A DNA stretch of 64,000 nucleotides from assembly GCF_001073085.1 (NCBI RefSeq), contig NZ_JVFV01000032.1:20130-84129 (forward strand), in the 5' to 3' direction. The notes under the pieces were generated by a model that saw nothing but the letters and a program-made list of their open reading frames with translations, had not been told where the DNA came from and made no database searches. Numbering within the stretch: position 1 is the stretch's first letter; each line of letters opens with the position of its first letter. The position numbers and the translations under genes were made by a program. The stretch comes from Streptococcus pseudopneumoniae. GTDB taxonomy: Bacteria; Bacillota; Bacilli; Lactobacillales; Streptococcaceae. Positions 9,620 through 20,266 of the stretch are shown here, piece by piece.

Positions 9620-9728
9620 ATATAGTGGGTTGAAATAGGATGTGAACAAAGGGGCTAGGAAAGTCAAATTAATTTCTAAAAATGTTTTAGAATCTGTAAC
9701 GTACTATTCTAAGTTCAACCCACTATAT
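9620..9728. repeat. RUP-like 109-bp element with terminal inverted repeats
   Basis: The ends are perfect 15-bp inverted repeats (ATATAGTGGGTTGAA and TTCAACCCACTATAT) around a non-coding core. Size and the TA-bounded TIRs resemble the roughly 107-bp RUP elements of pneumococcus, which are thought to be mobilised in trans by an IS630-type transposase. It lies between the two ali-dexB and cps transcription units. Family assignment is inference; the inverted repeat is seen directly. Confidence 0.65.
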
Positions 9729-9856
9729 TTTAACAATCGACTGGGTTATCGAAGAGTGTAGATAAGAAATACAAGATTTTCCCCAAAAAAGATTTCTAAA
9801 ATCCGAAAAATTAACAAAAAATCCAACCAGCTGTCACATCGAAAACTTATCGCTAA

Positions 9857-9890
9857 TAAAAAATAAGGCTGGGATGTTTGTCCCAACCTC
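9857..9890 (-). terminator. Terminator of the ali gene at 9900
   Basis: On the minus strand GGTTGGGA-CAAACA-TCCCAGCC is followed by TTATTTTTTA, a standard intrinsic terminator directly after the lipoprotein gene. It separates the ali genes from the capsule promoter. Confidence 0.85.
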
Positions 9891-9899
9891 TTCTTATAC

Positions 9900-11858
9900 T
9901 TATTTTACGTGACTTTCAAAGTCTTTTTGACTCTTTTCGACTGCATTTTTGCGTTCTTGTTCCCATTTAGCCTTGGCTTCAGCAAATTGAGAGCTTGTAA
10001 CAACATCTGTCTGTAATCTCATGTACTTGTAGTTGCTTCCAGTTCCTTTGATACCAACTAGTGAGTAAGCACGTGTAAATGGTGTCACACGAGTCACTGA
10101 AGCACTACCACCGTTTGACACAACTGGGATTAGAAGGGAACTATCAATCAACCAAGCTTGGGCATCTGCGTAGTTTTCATAGCGTTTCGCTACGTCTGTA
10201 TTTTCTGCATCTGCTGTTTTTAATTTTTGAGTATATTGGTCCAAACCTAGACTGGTAATCTTGTTTGCATCCTTGCTTGGATCAAGTCCCAAAATCTTGA
10301 GATAGAATCCATCTTCAGAGTTGAAAGGATTGAGGTAAGTCGAAGGATCTTGGTAATCAGCTGACCAGCCATCCAGGTTCAAATCATAGTCATGATCAGC
10401 TGGAGTTGGTGCTTGATAGGTAGCATTTGCATAGTCATCTGTCGATACTTGGATAACATCAACCACTACATTTTCAGAACCGAGTGTTGATTCGATTGAT
10501 TGCTTGATTGAGTTTGTTCCTGAAAGCAAGGTCTTGTTAACTTGGTCTACAGGCAAGTCCAAATGAATTGGGAAGCTCACACCTTGAGATTCTAATTCTT
10601 TCTTAGCTTCTGCAAACTTGGCTTGTGCTTTATCTTTATTGAAATAACCGTCTTGAGCATCTTCAAGATTCATATTTGACCATTGTGTGCCATAGTTGAT
10701 CAATTTTGAAGCAACTGTTTCACCAAAAGTCTTGTCTCCAACTTGTACGAAAGTTGGTGGTACAAGCGAGTTACGAAGAGTGTTTTTAGCTGCTTCTTCA
10801 CCGTTTGATTGAGCTGAGTATGCTGTACGATCAATGGCAAAGTTAATTGCCTGACGGAAGTTTTTGTTCAAAACTGCAGCTTGAGTTGCTTGCTTTTGCT
10901 CATCGCTAGTCTTAGCTGTATGATTGTATGCTTGGCGGTTAACGTTAAAATTATAGTACCAAGAAGTTGCGTCCTGCAAGCTATAGACGATGTTGTCCTT
11001 ATATTTTTCCTTAGTCTTTGCAAAGTTTGAACTATTTGGGTAGACACCAGCAGATGAGTAAGCACCACTTTCAAAATTACGGATTGTCAAGTCTTGGTCT
11101 GAACCGTCAAAGTAGGCCAATTTTACCTTTTCAATCGTTACTTTTTCTTGGTCATAGTAATGTGGATTTTTCACATACTCGATAGATGATTTAGATGTAA
11201 AATCTTTTAACAAATATGGCCCACTATAAAGGATGCTATCAGGTTTCAAGGTTCCGAAATCTTTTCCTTTAGAAGCTAGGAATTCTTCATTAACAGGGAA
11301 CAAAATACTGTTGGTTGTCTTAGAGTTCCAGAATGGCTCTGGACGAGTCAAGGTATATTGTACAGTATAGTCATCTATGGCTTTGACACCAACATTTGAA
11401 AAGTCAGTATTTGCACCTGTTACATAATCGTCCAAGCCCTTGATAGAGTTCTGAATCAAGTCTAAAGCTTGTCCTTTGTTGTCAGCAGCGTACTTGATAC
11501 CAGTTACAAAGTCTTGTGCTTTAAGAGGAGCGTATTCTTCACCGTCAGCTGTATACCACTTGGCATCTTGGCGAAGTTTGTAGGTATAAGTTAAACCATC
11601 CTTAGAAACACTCCAATCTTCTGCAAGAGCAGGAATGAGATTTCCGTAGTTATCATTTTCAAGCAAACCATCTACCAAGTTGGTTACAATAGCAGTATTA
11701 TCACCAGCGTAGTCCAAGAGATAGTTGAAGGTTGTCGGATCTGCACCAAAGGTAGACGAGTATGTTTTACCGTCTGGTGCTGACTGGCCACATGCTGTCA
11801 ATAGGACCGCAGCAGCAAGTGTCAAACCTGCTCCAATCAAACGTTTTTTCAGTTTCAT
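9900..11858 (-). CDS. Oligopeptide-binding lipoprotein, AliA/AliB/AmiA family
   Basis: 652 aa, the size of pneumococcal AliA, AliB and AmiA. The signal peptide MKLKKRLIGAGLTLAAAVLL ends in the lipobox LTAC, so Cys23 is lipidated. The body is an SBP family 5 domain (DPTTFNYLLDYAGDNTAIVT, LAEDWSVSKDGLTYTYKLR, LNLDGWSADYQDPSTYLNPF). Such proteins feed oligopeptides to the Ami permease and can act as environmental peptide sensors. It is a tandem paralogue of the next gene, separated by a terminator. In non-typeable pneumococci and mitis-group commensals two such genes (aliC and aliD) lie beside dexB, and this pair is probably that one; which is which is not decided here. Confidence 0.93.
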   Translation of the reverse strand: MKLKKRLIGAGLTLAAAVLLTACGQSAPDGKTYSSTFGADPTTFNYLLDYAGDNTAIVTNLVDGLLENDNYGNLIPALAEDWSVSKDGLTYTYKLRQDAKWYTADGEEYAPLKAQDFVTGIKYAADNKGQALDLIQNSIKGLDDYVTGANTDFSNVGVKAIDDYTVQYTLTRPEPFWNSKTTNSILFPVNEEFLASKGKDFGTLKPDSILYSGPYLLKDFTSKSSIEYVKNPHYYDQEKVTIEKVKLAYFDGSDQDLTIRNFESGAYSSAGVYPNSSNFAKTKEKYKDNIVYSLQDATSWYYNFNVNRQAYNHTAKTSDEQKQATQAAVLNKNFRQAINFAIDRTAYSAQSNGEEAAKNTLRNSLVPPTFVQVGDKTFGETVASKLINYGTQWSNMNLEDAQDGYFNKDKAQAKFAEAKKELESQGVSFPIHLDLPVDQVNKTLLSGTNSIKQSIESTLGSENVVVDVIQVSTDDYANATYQAPTPADHDYDLNLDGWSADYQDPSTYLNPFNSEDGFYLKILGLDPSKDANKITSLGLDQYTQKLKTADAENTDVAKRYENYADAQAWLIDSSLLIPVVSNGGSASVTRVTPFTRAYSLVGIKGTGSNYKYMRLQTDVVTSSQFAEAKAKWEQERKNAVEKSQKDFESHVK

Positions 11859-11964
11859 GTTTTATTTCTCCTTTTATGTTAGCTTTTGTGACATGAAACT
11901 ATTTTATCAAATTTTGACCTAAAAGTAAAGTTATATACTAATCGATCTCTCATCGGCAATAAAA

Positions 11965-12001
11965 CAAAAAAGAAATCCAGCTTAAAAACTGGATTTCTTT
12001 A
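11965..12001 (-). terminator. Terminator between the two ali genes
   Basis: Minus strand AGAAATCCAG-loop-CTGGATTTCT followed by TTTTT. It makes the two ali genes separately terminated units, although some read-through is possible. Confidence 0.88.
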
Positions 12002-12015
12002 CTCATTGGCAAAGG

Positions 12016-13983
12016 CTATTTAACGTGGTTTGCTAACTCTTTTTGATATTTAGCATTTGTTTCAATCTTCTCTTTTTGCCATTTTTTGAGAGCTTCTTCG
12101 TATTCTTTAGCTGTTACAATATCATTTTGTAATTCTAAGCCTTTAAACACAAATGGATCTCCCTTGATACCAACTTGAGAGTATGCTTTTGTGAACGGCA
12201 CTGTACGACTAACTGTCGGAGAACCACCTGAAGAAGCTACAGGGATAAGGAGTGAGCTATCTGAAACCCATGCTTGTGCTTTGGCATATTTTTCATAGCG
12301 TTTGTTGAGATCGCTCGTTTCTGATGCTGCATCATCCAAGAGTTTCTTGTACTCATCAAGTCCAACTTGAGCCATGACTTCTGGATCTTTTCCTTTTGTG
12401 ATACCCAAGTGTTTAAGGGCAGAACCCTTCTTAGCATCTAGGATATTGAGGTAGGTTGCCGGGTCTTGATAGTCTGGCCCCCAACCAGTTCCATTCAAGT
12501 CATAGTCTTTTTGAGAAGGAACTTTAGCTTGAGATGTAATGCTCATTTTCTCATTGTCAGTCATTTGAAGTACATCGATGACAACATTTTCACTTCCAAG
12601 CGCTGCTTCGACAGACTGTTTGAGAGAGTTGGTCTGCTGTACAGCAATGACATCAGTTTGTTCAACTGGAATATCCAAATGGATTGGGAAGGTTACACCT
12701 TTAGCCTGCAATTCTGATTTTGCTTTTTCAAAGGCTGCTTTTGCTTTTGTCGGATTGTAAAGGGTATCTTTACCATCTGTCAAAGCTACATCCTTCCACT
12801 GGTCTCCGTATGTTACCAATTGTTCTTGAGCCAACTCACCGAAGGTCTTTTCACCAACCTGAACATAGTCATAAGGCACAAGGCTGGTACGGATAATCTT
12901 GTCTGCACCTTCTTCGCCATTCATCTGTGCAGAGTAGGCATGACGGTCAAGAGCGAAGTTGATTGCTTGACGGAAGTTTTTATTGAGAAGCGCTTCTTTA
13001 GTTGATGTTTTTTGGGCATCATCTGTCTTAGCTGTTTTATTGTAAGACTGACGATTTACGTTGAAAGTAAAGTAATAGCTTGTCGCTTCTTGTGGACTAT
13101 AAACGATCTTATCGCCGTATTCTTTCTTAGTTGAATCAAAGCTTGAGCTAGTTGGGAAGAGGCGAGCTGTCGTATATGAGCCTGACGCAAAGCTACGAAT
13201 CAATGATTCTTGGTCAGATCCATCGTAGAAAGTAAGCTTGACATGATCAATCTTCACATTGTCTTTGTCCCAGTAATTTGGGTTCTTTTCGTACTCGATC
13301 ACTGATTTTGAAGTGAAGTTCTTCAAAATATACGGACCATTGTAGAGAATCCCTGAAGGAGCTGCTGCACCGTAATCTTTACCCTGAGAGTTTAAGAATT
13401 CTTCATTAACAGGAAGCATAGTCGCTGTTGTCACCTTAGAATTCCAGAAGCTTTCTGGTTTGTTCAAGGTATACTCAACTGTGTAATCGTCAACTGCTTT
13501 GACACCGACTGTTGAGAAGTCATTTGTTTCCCCGCTAACATACTCTGCCAAACCTTTGATAGAGTCTTGGAGAAGTGTTAGGCCATCTGATTTACCATCT
13601 GCAGCATGTTTCAAACCAGTCACAAAGTCTTGGGCCTTGACTTCAGCATACTCTTCTCCTTCAGAAGTATACCATTTGACACCTTTACGTAGCTTGTATG
13701 TGTAGGTCAAACCGTCTTGTGAAACAGACCAGTCTTCAGCAAGCGATGGAATCAAGTTTCCATATTTGTCATTTTCCAAGAGTCCGTCGACCAAGTTGGC
13801 AATGACGTCTGATGTTGAACTTTTACTAGTAACGCTATAGTCCAATGTTGTTGGATCAACGGCATATACGTATGAATATGTTGTTGGAGCATCTGCTTTT
13901 TTCTCAGTCTTACCACAAGCCGCCAAAAGAAGAGCTGCGCTCATCGTTATCCCTGCTACTGCGAGCCACTTTTTCGATTTCAT
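12016..13983 (-). CDS. Second oligopeptide-binding lipoprotein, AliA/AliB/AmiA family
   Basis: 655 aa with signal peptide and lipobox LLAAC (Cys23). Strong paralogy to the neighbouring protein runs through the whole length (LAEDWSVSQDGLTYTYKLRK, EYTLNKPESFWNSKVTT, NGTGWGPDYQDPATYLNILD). It would sit on the outer face of the membrane and deliver peptides to the Ami ABC importer, since no permease or ATPase genes are encoded nearby. Different ligand-pocket residues in the duplicated pair suggest different peptide preferences. The ATG at 13983 is preceded by AAAGGAG. Position between dexB and the capsule genes matches the aliC/aliD region of commensals. Confidence 0.93.
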   Translation of the reverse strand: MKSKKWLAVAGITMSAALLLAACGKTEKKADAPTTYSYVYAVDPTTLDYSVTSKSSTSDVIANLVDGLLENDKYGNLIPSLAEDWSVSQDGLTYTYKLRKGVKWYTSEGEEYAEVKAQDFVTGLKHAADGKSDGLTLLQDSIKGLAEYVSGETNDFSTVGVKAVDDYTVEYTLNKPESFWNSKVTTATMLPVNEEFLNSQGKDYGAAAPSGILYNGPYILKNFTSKSVIEYEKNPNYWDKDNVKIDHVKLTFYDGSDQESLIRSFASGSYTTARLFPTSSSFDSTKKEYGDKIVYSPQEATSYYFTFNVNRQSYNKTAKTDDAQKTSTKEALLNKNFRQAINFALDRHAYSAQMNGEEGADKIIRTSLVPYDYVQVGEKTFGELAQEQLVTYGDQWKDVALTDGKDTLYNPTKAKAAFEKAKSELQAKGVTFPIHLDIPVEQTDVIAVQQTNSLKQSVEAALGSENVVIDVLQMTDNEKMSITSQAKVPSQKDYDLNGTGWGPDYQDPATYLNILDAKKGSALKHLGITKGKDPEVMAQVGLDEYKKLLDDAASETSDLNKRYEKYAKAQAWVSDSSLLIPVASSGGSPTVSRTVPFTKAYSQVGIKGDPFVFKGLELQNDIVTAKEYEEALKKWQKEKIETNAKYQKELANHVK

Positions 13984-14112
13984 AGGTATTCTCCTTTAAA
14001 ATACTATTTTTCACCATTATACCCTATTTTTATATAAAAGCAAGGGTTTTCAGGTGATTTTTTAGAAAATTCAAACTAATATTTATTAAAGAAGTTTCTA
14101 CACTTATTTTAG

Positions 14113-14145
14113 AAAAAAACTCAAGCATCTTGGACACTTGAGTTT
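14113..14145 (-). terminator. dexB terminator
   Basis: Minus strand AAACTCAAG-11-nt loop-CTTGAGTTT continuing into TTTT, just after the dexB stop codon. Confidence 0.88.
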
Positions 14146-14151
14146 ATGGGT

Positions 14152-15810
<1,659 letters not shown>

Positions 15811-15819
15811 TTAATTTCA

Positions 15820-15833
15820 TGCAAGCGTTTGCT
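15820..15833. promoter_or_regulatory. Candidate cre (CcpA) site between dexB and the DUF1846 gene
   Basis: TGCAAGCGTTTGCT is a near-palindrome around a central CG and fits the cre pattern TGnAAnCGnTnnCA except for the last base. It lies 58 bp before dexB, on the divergent intergenic region, where CcpA would repress in glucose. Inference from motif only. Confidence 0.55.
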
Positions 15834-15913
15834 TCAATCTTTTTCCTTATTTCGAACCTCCGTTGTTTCTTATCTTCTATTTTTTTTATATAATAGAGGT
15901 CAGAGGTAAAAAA

Positions 15914-17398
15914 ATGAAAAAACAAGCTTTTAGTTCTGAACAATATTTAAATCTACAACGCGACCATATCTTGGAGCGCATCAACCAATTTGACGGCAAA
16001 CTCTACTTGGAGTTTGGTGGCAAAATGTTAGAAGATTTCCACGCTGCTCGTGTCCTTCCTGGATATGAACCAGATAACAAAATCAAACTCTTGCAAGAAT
16101 TGAAAGAACAAGTCGAAGTTGTCATTGCTATCAACGCTAGCAATATCGAGCACTCAAAAGCTCGTGGAGACTTGGGCATTTCTTACGACCAAGAAGTGCT
16201 TCGTTTGATCGATAAATTCAATGAACTCGGTATCTTTGTCGGTTCAGTCGTCATTACTCAATATGCAGGCCAACCGGCAGCTGATGCCTTCCGTAATCAA
16301 TTAGAGAAAAATGGTATCGACTCTTATCTCCACTACCCTATCAAGGGGTATCCGACAGATATGGATCACATCATTTCTCCTGAAGGTATGGGGAAAAACG
16401 ACTATATCAAAACTAGTCGTAACTTGATTGTCGTGACTGCTCCTGGGCCTGGTTCAGGTAAGTTGGCAACTTGTATGTCTAACATGTACCACGACCAAAT
16501 CAATGGTATCAAGTCTGGTTATGCCAAATTTGAAACCTTCCCAGTTTGGAATCTCCCACTTCATCACCCAGTCAACTTGGCTTATGAAGCTGCTACAGCA
16601 GACCTAGATGATGTCAACATGATTGACCCATTCCATCTCCAAACCTATGGAGAAACCACAGTCAACTACAACCGCGACATTGAAATTTTCCCTGTCCTTA
16701 AGCGTATGCTGGAACGTATCTTGGGGGAGTCTCCTTATGCATCTCCAACTGACATGGGTGTCAATATGGTTGGCTTTGCAATCACTGATAACGACGCTGC
16801 CATTGAAGCATCTAAACAGGAAATTATCCGCCGCTACTATCAAACTGTTCTTGATTTCAAGGCTGAAAAAGTCGGTGAAACTGCTGTGAAGAAGATTGAG
16901 CTTCTCATGAATGACCTAGGTATCACACCAGCTGATAGAAAGGTTGCTGTTGCCGCACGTCAAAAAGCAGAAGAAACAGGCGGACCTGCTCTAGCTCTTG
17001 AATTACCTTCTGGTGAAATCGTTACTGGTAAGAACTCAGAACTCTTTGGTCCAACAGCCGCTGCTTTGATCAATGCAATCAAGAAATCAGCTAACATCAA
17101 TGCTGAAACAAAATTAATTGAACCAGAAGTGGTGAAACCAATCCAAGGTTTGAAAATCAATCACTTGGGTAGTCGCAATCCCCGACTCCACTCAAATGAA
17201 ATCCTTATCGCACTTGCAATCACAGCTATGCAGAATCCTGATGCAGATCGTGCCATGAAAGAACTCGGAAATCTCAAAGGAAGCGAAGCTCACTCTACAA
17301 TTATCCTAACAGACGAAGACAAAAATGTTCTTCGCAAACTAGGAATCAATGTAACCTTTGATCCTTACTACCAATACGATCGTTTATATCGCAAGTAA
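15914..17398 (+). CDS. DUF1846 family protein
   Basis: 494 aa, the full size of the DUF1846 family, which is highly conserved across streptococci. Typical blocks include [60 protein letters not shown] and [19 protein letters not shown] structure of the pneumococcal member is known, and the fold suggests nucleotide binding and metabolic enzyme ancestry, but no reaction is established. The ATG at 15914 is chosen over a longer upstream frame because AGAGGT sits 6 bp before it and the upstream residues contain the promoter. Single-gene unit with its own terminator. Confidence 0.9.
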   Translation: MKKQAFSSEQYLNLQRDHILERINQFDGKLYLEFGGKMLEDFHAARVLPGYEPDNKIKLLQELKEQVEVVIAINASNIEHSKARGDLGISYDQEVLRLIDKFNELGIFVGSVVITQYAGQPAADAFRNQLEKNGIDSYLHYPIKGYPTDMDHIISPEGMGKNDYIKTSRNLIVVTAPGPGSGKLATCMSNMYHDQINGIKSGYAKFETFPVWNLPLHHPVNLAYEAATADLDDVNMIDPFHLQTYGETTVNYNRDIEIFPVLKRMLERILGESPYASPTDMGVNMVGFAITDNDAAIEASKQEIIRRYYQTVLDFKAEKVGETAVKKIELLMNDLGITPADRKVAVAARQKAEETGGPALALELPSGEIVTGKNSELFGPTAAALINAIKKSANINAETKLIEPEVVKPIQGLKINHLGSRNPRLHSNEILIALAITAMQNPDADRAMKELGNLKGSEAHSTIILTDEDKNVLRKLGINVTFDPYYQYDRLYRK

Positions 17399-17414
17399 AA
17401 TACGACACTCACTC

Positions 17415-17458
17415 CTCTAAGAGTTGGATCCTTATCGTCCAGCTCTTAGAGTTTTTTT
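17415..17458 (+). terminator. Terminator of the DUF1846 gene
   Basis: A 14-bp stem (CTCTAAGAGTTGGA with TCCAGCTCTTAGAG, one G-T pair) followed by TTTTTTT. Confidence 0.93.
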
Positions 17459-17570
17459 ATAGCTTTCCGGTCTTTCACAAGCATAGCTTTCAAAAAGAAT
17501 TCTAATTTTAATAGAAACTGGGATAACATTTAATTTTAGATTTATTTCTCATGAATTCTTAAAAGGAGTG

Positions 17571-17712
17571 ATACTCAATGAAAATCAAAGAGCAAACTAG
17601 CCGCAGGTTGCTCAAAGCACTGCTTTGAGGTTGTAGATAGAACTGACGAAGTCAGTAACATATATACGGCAAGGCGACGTTGACGCGGTTTGAAGAGATT
17701 TTCGAAGAGTAT
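17571..17712 (-). repeat. BOX element with boxA, boxB-like and boxC parts
   Basis: Read on the minus strand, it starts ATACTCTTCGAAAATC (boxA, containing a near match to the BOX-A1R primer sequence, seen here in forward orientation as TACGGCAAGGCGACGTTGAC), continues through TGACTTCGTCAGTTCTATC and ends CTTTGATTTTCATTGAGTAT (boxC). BOX repeats are hallmark intergenic repeats of pneumococcus and its relatives. Confidence 0.88.
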
Positions 17713-17800
17713 GAATCAATCCTCTTCAATCTTGACTTGAACTATCTTGGCTGAGATCTTGATCCGTTTTCTCTACAATATCAAATTGGTATAATGAGAC

Positions 17801-17892
17801 TGACTGTGTCACTCTTATCTAGAACCTCAAAGCGATGCTTGGAGATATCTACACAAGAGAACTAGTTTAGTCATTGATTTTCATTAAGTATA
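17801..17892 (+). repeat. Degenerate BOX remnant (boxB/boxC-like)
   Basis: TGACTGTGTCACTCTTATCT, ACCTCAAAGCGATGCTTGG and TTGATTTTCATTAAGTATA follow the order of boxB and boxC in the orientation opposite to the intact BOX 90 bp away, with many substitutions. No boxA is recognisable. Confidence 0.5.
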
Positions 17893-17893
17893 C

Positions 17894-17950
17894 AAAAAAA
17901 GTGAACAAGACAGCATTCTGATTTCCAGAAAACTATTTAGTTCACTTTTT
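17894..17950 (-). terminator. glmS terminator
   Basis: Minus strand AAAAAGTGAAC pairs with GTTCACTTTTT across a 33-nt loop that itself holds a small TTTCTGG/CCAGAAA-type stem; a T-run follows. It lies 21 bp after the glmS stop. Confidence 0.75.
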
Positions 17951-17971
17951 CTTATGATTTAAACTTTGGGT

Positions 17972-19780
17972 TTATTCTACCGTTACTGACTTAGCAAGAT
18001 TACGTGGCTTGTCCACGTCGAGTCCACGGTGTAGGGTTGCAAAGTAAGCGACCAATTGTGTTGGTACGACCATTGAGATTGGTGAGAGGTAAGGGTGTAC
18101 GGTCGTAAGGACAACATCATCGGTATCTTTAGCAACATTTTCTTCTGCAATAGTAAGGACCTTAGCGCCACGTGCTGCCACTTCTTGGATATTTCCGCGA
18201 GTGTGATTAGCAAGAACCGGGTCTGACAAGAGGGCCAATACAGGCGTTCCTTCTTCAATCAAAGCAATAGTTCCGTGCTTGAGCTCTCCAGCCGCAAAAC
18301 CTTCACATTGGATGTAAGAGATTTCTTTGAGCTTGAGACTGGCTTCCATGGCTACGTAGTAATCTTGACCACGTCCGATATAAAAGGCGTTACGTGTTGT
18401 TTCAAGAAGATCACGCACCTTGCTATCAATCAATTCTTTTTCTGAGAGAGTTGATTCGATAGACTGAGCCACGATAGACAATTCGTGAACCAAATCGAAA
18501 GCTTTGGCTTTTTCATTGCCATTTGCTTCACCGACCGCTTTCGCAAGGAAGGCAAGAGCTGCGATTTGGGCTGTATAAGCCTTAGTTGACGCTACGGCAA
18601 TTTCAGGACCTGCGTGAAGAAGCATGGTATGGTGAGCTTCACGTGACAGAGTTGATCCTGGCACATTTGTCACTGTCAAGCTTGGAATTCCCATTTCATT
18701 GGCCTTGACCAATACTTGACGGCTATCAGCTGTTTCACCAGATTGGCTGATAAAGATGAAGAGTGGTTTCTTGCTGAGAAGTGGCATACCGTAGCCCCAC
18801 TCAGATGAGATACCAAGTTCAACTGGCGTATCTGTCAATTCTTCCAACATTTTCTTAGAAGCAAATCCTGCGTGGTAAGAAGTCCCAGCTGCTAGAATGT
18901 AGAGGCGGTCTGCCTCTTGAACAGCCTTGATGATAGCAGGATCTACCACTACTTGACCAGCCTCATTAGTGTAGGCTTGGATGAGTTTACGCATCACCGT
19001 TGGCTGCTCATCGATTTCCTTGAGCATGTAGTAAGGGTAAGTTCCCTTACCGATATCTGATAAATCAAGTTCAGCAGTGTAGCTAGCACGCTCACGACGA
19101 TTTCCATCATAGTCTTGAACTTCAATGCTATCAGCTTTCACGATTACCAACTCTTGGTCATGGATTTCCATGTATTGGTTGGTTTCACGAATCATGGCCA
19201 TGGCATCTGAGCAGACCATGTTGTAACCATCTCCAAGACCAATCAAAAGTGGTGATTTGTTCTTAGCCACATAGATGACATCTGAATTTTCAGAGTCGAT
19301 CAAAGCGAAGGCATAAGAACCACGGATAATGTGAAGAGCTTTTTTAAAGGCTTCAAGTACTGACATGCCGTCTTCTTCAACAAATTTTCCAATCAAGTGT
19401 ACAGCGATTTCTGTATCTGTTTGTCCCTTGAAGTGGTGTCCTGCAAGGTAGTCTTCCTTGATTTCAAGATAATTTTCAATCACCCCATTGTGGACCAATA
19501 CAAAACGTCCTGTCTCAGAGCGATGTGGGTGAGCATTGTCTTCTGTTGGTTTACCGTGAGTGGCCCAACGAGTATGTCCAATACCAGTTGTCCCCTCAAC
19601 GCCAGCAGTCTTAGCAGACAATTCTGCAATACGACCAACAGCCTTCACCAAATGGTTTTCAGCACCACCTAGGACAAAAATTCCCGCAGAATCATAACCA
19701 CGGTATTCGAGCTTTTCAAGCCCTTGAATCAAAATATCAGTTGCATTTGTGTTTCCAACAACACCAACAATTCCACACAT
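17972..19780 (-). CDS. glmS: GlmS glutamine-fructose-6-phosphate aminotransferase
   Basis: 602 aa, full length. The N-terminal class II glutaminase domain starts [10 protein letters not shown] with nucleophile Cys2 exposed after Met removal, followed by [15 protein letters not shown] and [12 protein letters not shown]. Two SIS isomerase domains follow ([50 protein letters not shown]), ending in the conserved KSVTVE tail. It makes glucosamine-6-phosphate, the first committed step to UDP-GlcNAc for wall and capsule. A perfect promoter and two NagR-type operators precede it. No glmS ribozyme-like structure is evident in the 70-nt leader. Confidence 0.98.
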   Translation of the reverse strand: MCGIVGVVGNTNATDILIQGLEKLEYRGYDSAGIFVLGGAENHLVKAVGRIAELSAKTAGVEGTTGIGHTRWATHGKPTEDNAHPHRSETGRFVLVHNGVIENYLEIKEDYLAGHHFKGQTDTEIAVHLIGKFVEEDGMSVLEAFKKALHIIRGSYAFALIDSENSDVIYVAKNKSPLLIGLGDGYNMVCSDAMAMIRETNQYMEIHDQELVIVKADSIEVQDYDGNRRERASYTAELDLSDIGKGTYPYYMLKEIDEQPTVMRKLIQAYTNEAGQVVVDPAIIKAVQEADRLYILAAGTSYHAGFASKKMLEELTDTPVELGISSEWGYGMPLLSKKPLFIFISQSGETADSRQVLVKANEMGIPSLTVTNVPGSTLSREAHHTMLLHAGPEIAVASTKAYTAQIAALAFLAKAVGEANGNEKAKAFDLVHELSIVAQSIESTLSEKELIDSKVRDLLETTRNAFYIGRGQDYYVAMEASLKLKEISYIQCEGFAAGELKHGTIALIEEGTPVLALLSDPVLANHTRGNIQEVAARGAKVLTIAEENVAKDTDDVVLTTVHPYLSPISMVVPTQLVAYFATLHRGLDVDKPRNLAKSVTVE

Positions 19781-19818
19781 AGTATATACGACACAGACAA
19801 GCTGTGCTTTCCCCTTAA

Positions 19819-19834
19819 ATTGGTATAGTCTAAT
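19819..19834 (-). promoter_or_regulatory. NagR-type operator (dre) in the glmS leader
   Basis: ATTGGTATAGTCTAAT is an imperfect palindrome matching the NagR (GntR/HutC family) dre pattern, ATTGGTnTAnACCAAT-like. It lies about 20-35 bp downstream of the predicted glmS transcription start, where a bound repressor would act as a roadblock. Confidence 0.65.
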
Positions 19835-19860
19835 TCTCGCTTTGCAGAATCAGCAAAAAC

Positions 19861-19889
19861 AGTATATACTTGTTTCTTTTACTTGTCAA
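19861..19889 (-). promoter_or_regulatory. glmS promoter
   Basis: Minus strand TTGACA (19889-19884), 17-bp spacer, TATACT (19866-19861): a consensus sigma-70-type promoter about 80 bp before the glmS ATG. Confidence 0.85.
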
Positions 19890-19897
19890 GAATAAAA

Positions 19898-19913
19898 ATT
19901 GGTATAGCGTGAT
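19898..19913 (-). promoter_or_regulatory. Second NagR-type operator upstream of the glmS -35
   Basis: ATTGGTATAGCGTGAT repeats the left half of the leader operator exactly (ATTGGTATAG) and lies just upstream of the -35, so the two copies bracket the promoter. S. mutans glmS is known to be controlled by NagR at paired dre sites. Confidence 0.55.
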
Positions 19914-19955
19914 TCTGCCGATTCTATCTACTAAAAATCTAGCATATTTCGCCTA

Positions 19956-20060
19956 ATACTCAATGAAAATCAAAGAGCAAACTAGAAAGCTAGCCGAAGG
20001 CTGTACTCTAGTACGGCAAGGCGAAGCTGACGTGGTTTGAATTTGATTTTTGAAGAGTAT
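19956..20060 (-). repeat. BOX element of the A-C type without boxB
   Basis: A 105-bp element with the same ends as the BOX at 17571 (ATACTCTTC... and ...TTTTCATTGAGTAT on the minus strand) and the core TACGGCAAGGCGAAGCTGAC, but without the CTGACTTCGTCAG middle block. It separates glmS from the small peptide gene. Confidence 0.85.
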
Positions 20061-20075
20061 AAAGCAAGTATTTAA

Positions 20076-20097
20076 AAAGGGCTCTATCGCCCTTAAT
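20076..20097 (-). terminator. Terminator of the 25-aa peptide gene
   Basis: Minus strand AAGGGC-GATAGA-GCCCTT followed by TTTA, 6 bp after the small gene. Confidence 0.75.
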
Positions 20098-20102
20098 AAC
20101 TA

Positions 20103-20180
20103 CTATTTTGTAGCAAGCTTGTCTGCCTTTACTACTTCTTGAAATTTTTTTTGATAATTTACTTTAATCGTCATTGTCAT
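20103..20180 (-). CDS. Isolated small peptide gene, 25 aa, function unknown
   Basis: ATG at 20180 opens a 25-codon frame starting MTMTIKVNYQKKFQEVV and ending DKLATK. CGAGGA lies 7 bp before the ATG. The peptide is Lys-rich and hydrophilic, with no signal peptide and no Gly-Gly leader, so a secreted pheromone by the usual routes is unlikely. It has its own -10 element (TATACT at 20217-20212), a triple direct repeat upstream and a terminator downstream, which makes it a complete transcription unit between recG and glmS. It could also be the tail of a lost gene, but the separate signals argue for a real short transcript. Confidence 0.55.
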   Translation of the reverse strand: MTMTIKVNYQKKFQEVVKADKLATK

Positions 20181-20211
20181 GTGAGAGTCCTCGTTTCTTT
20201 TTGATGACTCT

Positions 20212-20266
20212 AGTATAGGCAATAACCCTAAAAGCAAACTTAAGATTTTCTTAGAGAAAGCTTAAT
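20212..20266 (-). promoter_or_regulatory. Response-regulator-type promoter with three 11-bp-spaced hexamers
   Basis: On the minus strand ATTAAG-CTTTC-TCTAAG-AAAAT-CTTAAG is three NTTAAG-like hexamers at 11-bp pitch, ending 21 bp before TATACT. The CiaR consensus in streptococci is NTTAAG-n5-WTTAAG. No good -35 exists, as expected for an activator-dependent promoter. The first repeat overlaps the recG stop codon. Assignment to CiaR rather than another OmpR-type regulator is inference. Confidence 0.5.

Noticed and set aside
9482..9667. 61-codon minus-strand frame before cpsA
   Set aside because: Overlaps the inverted-repeat element, has no start signals and no recognisable domain.
19781..19853. 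glmS ribozyme in the glmS leader
   Set aside because: The leader is only about 70 nt and shows no ribozyme core; NagR operators explain control.
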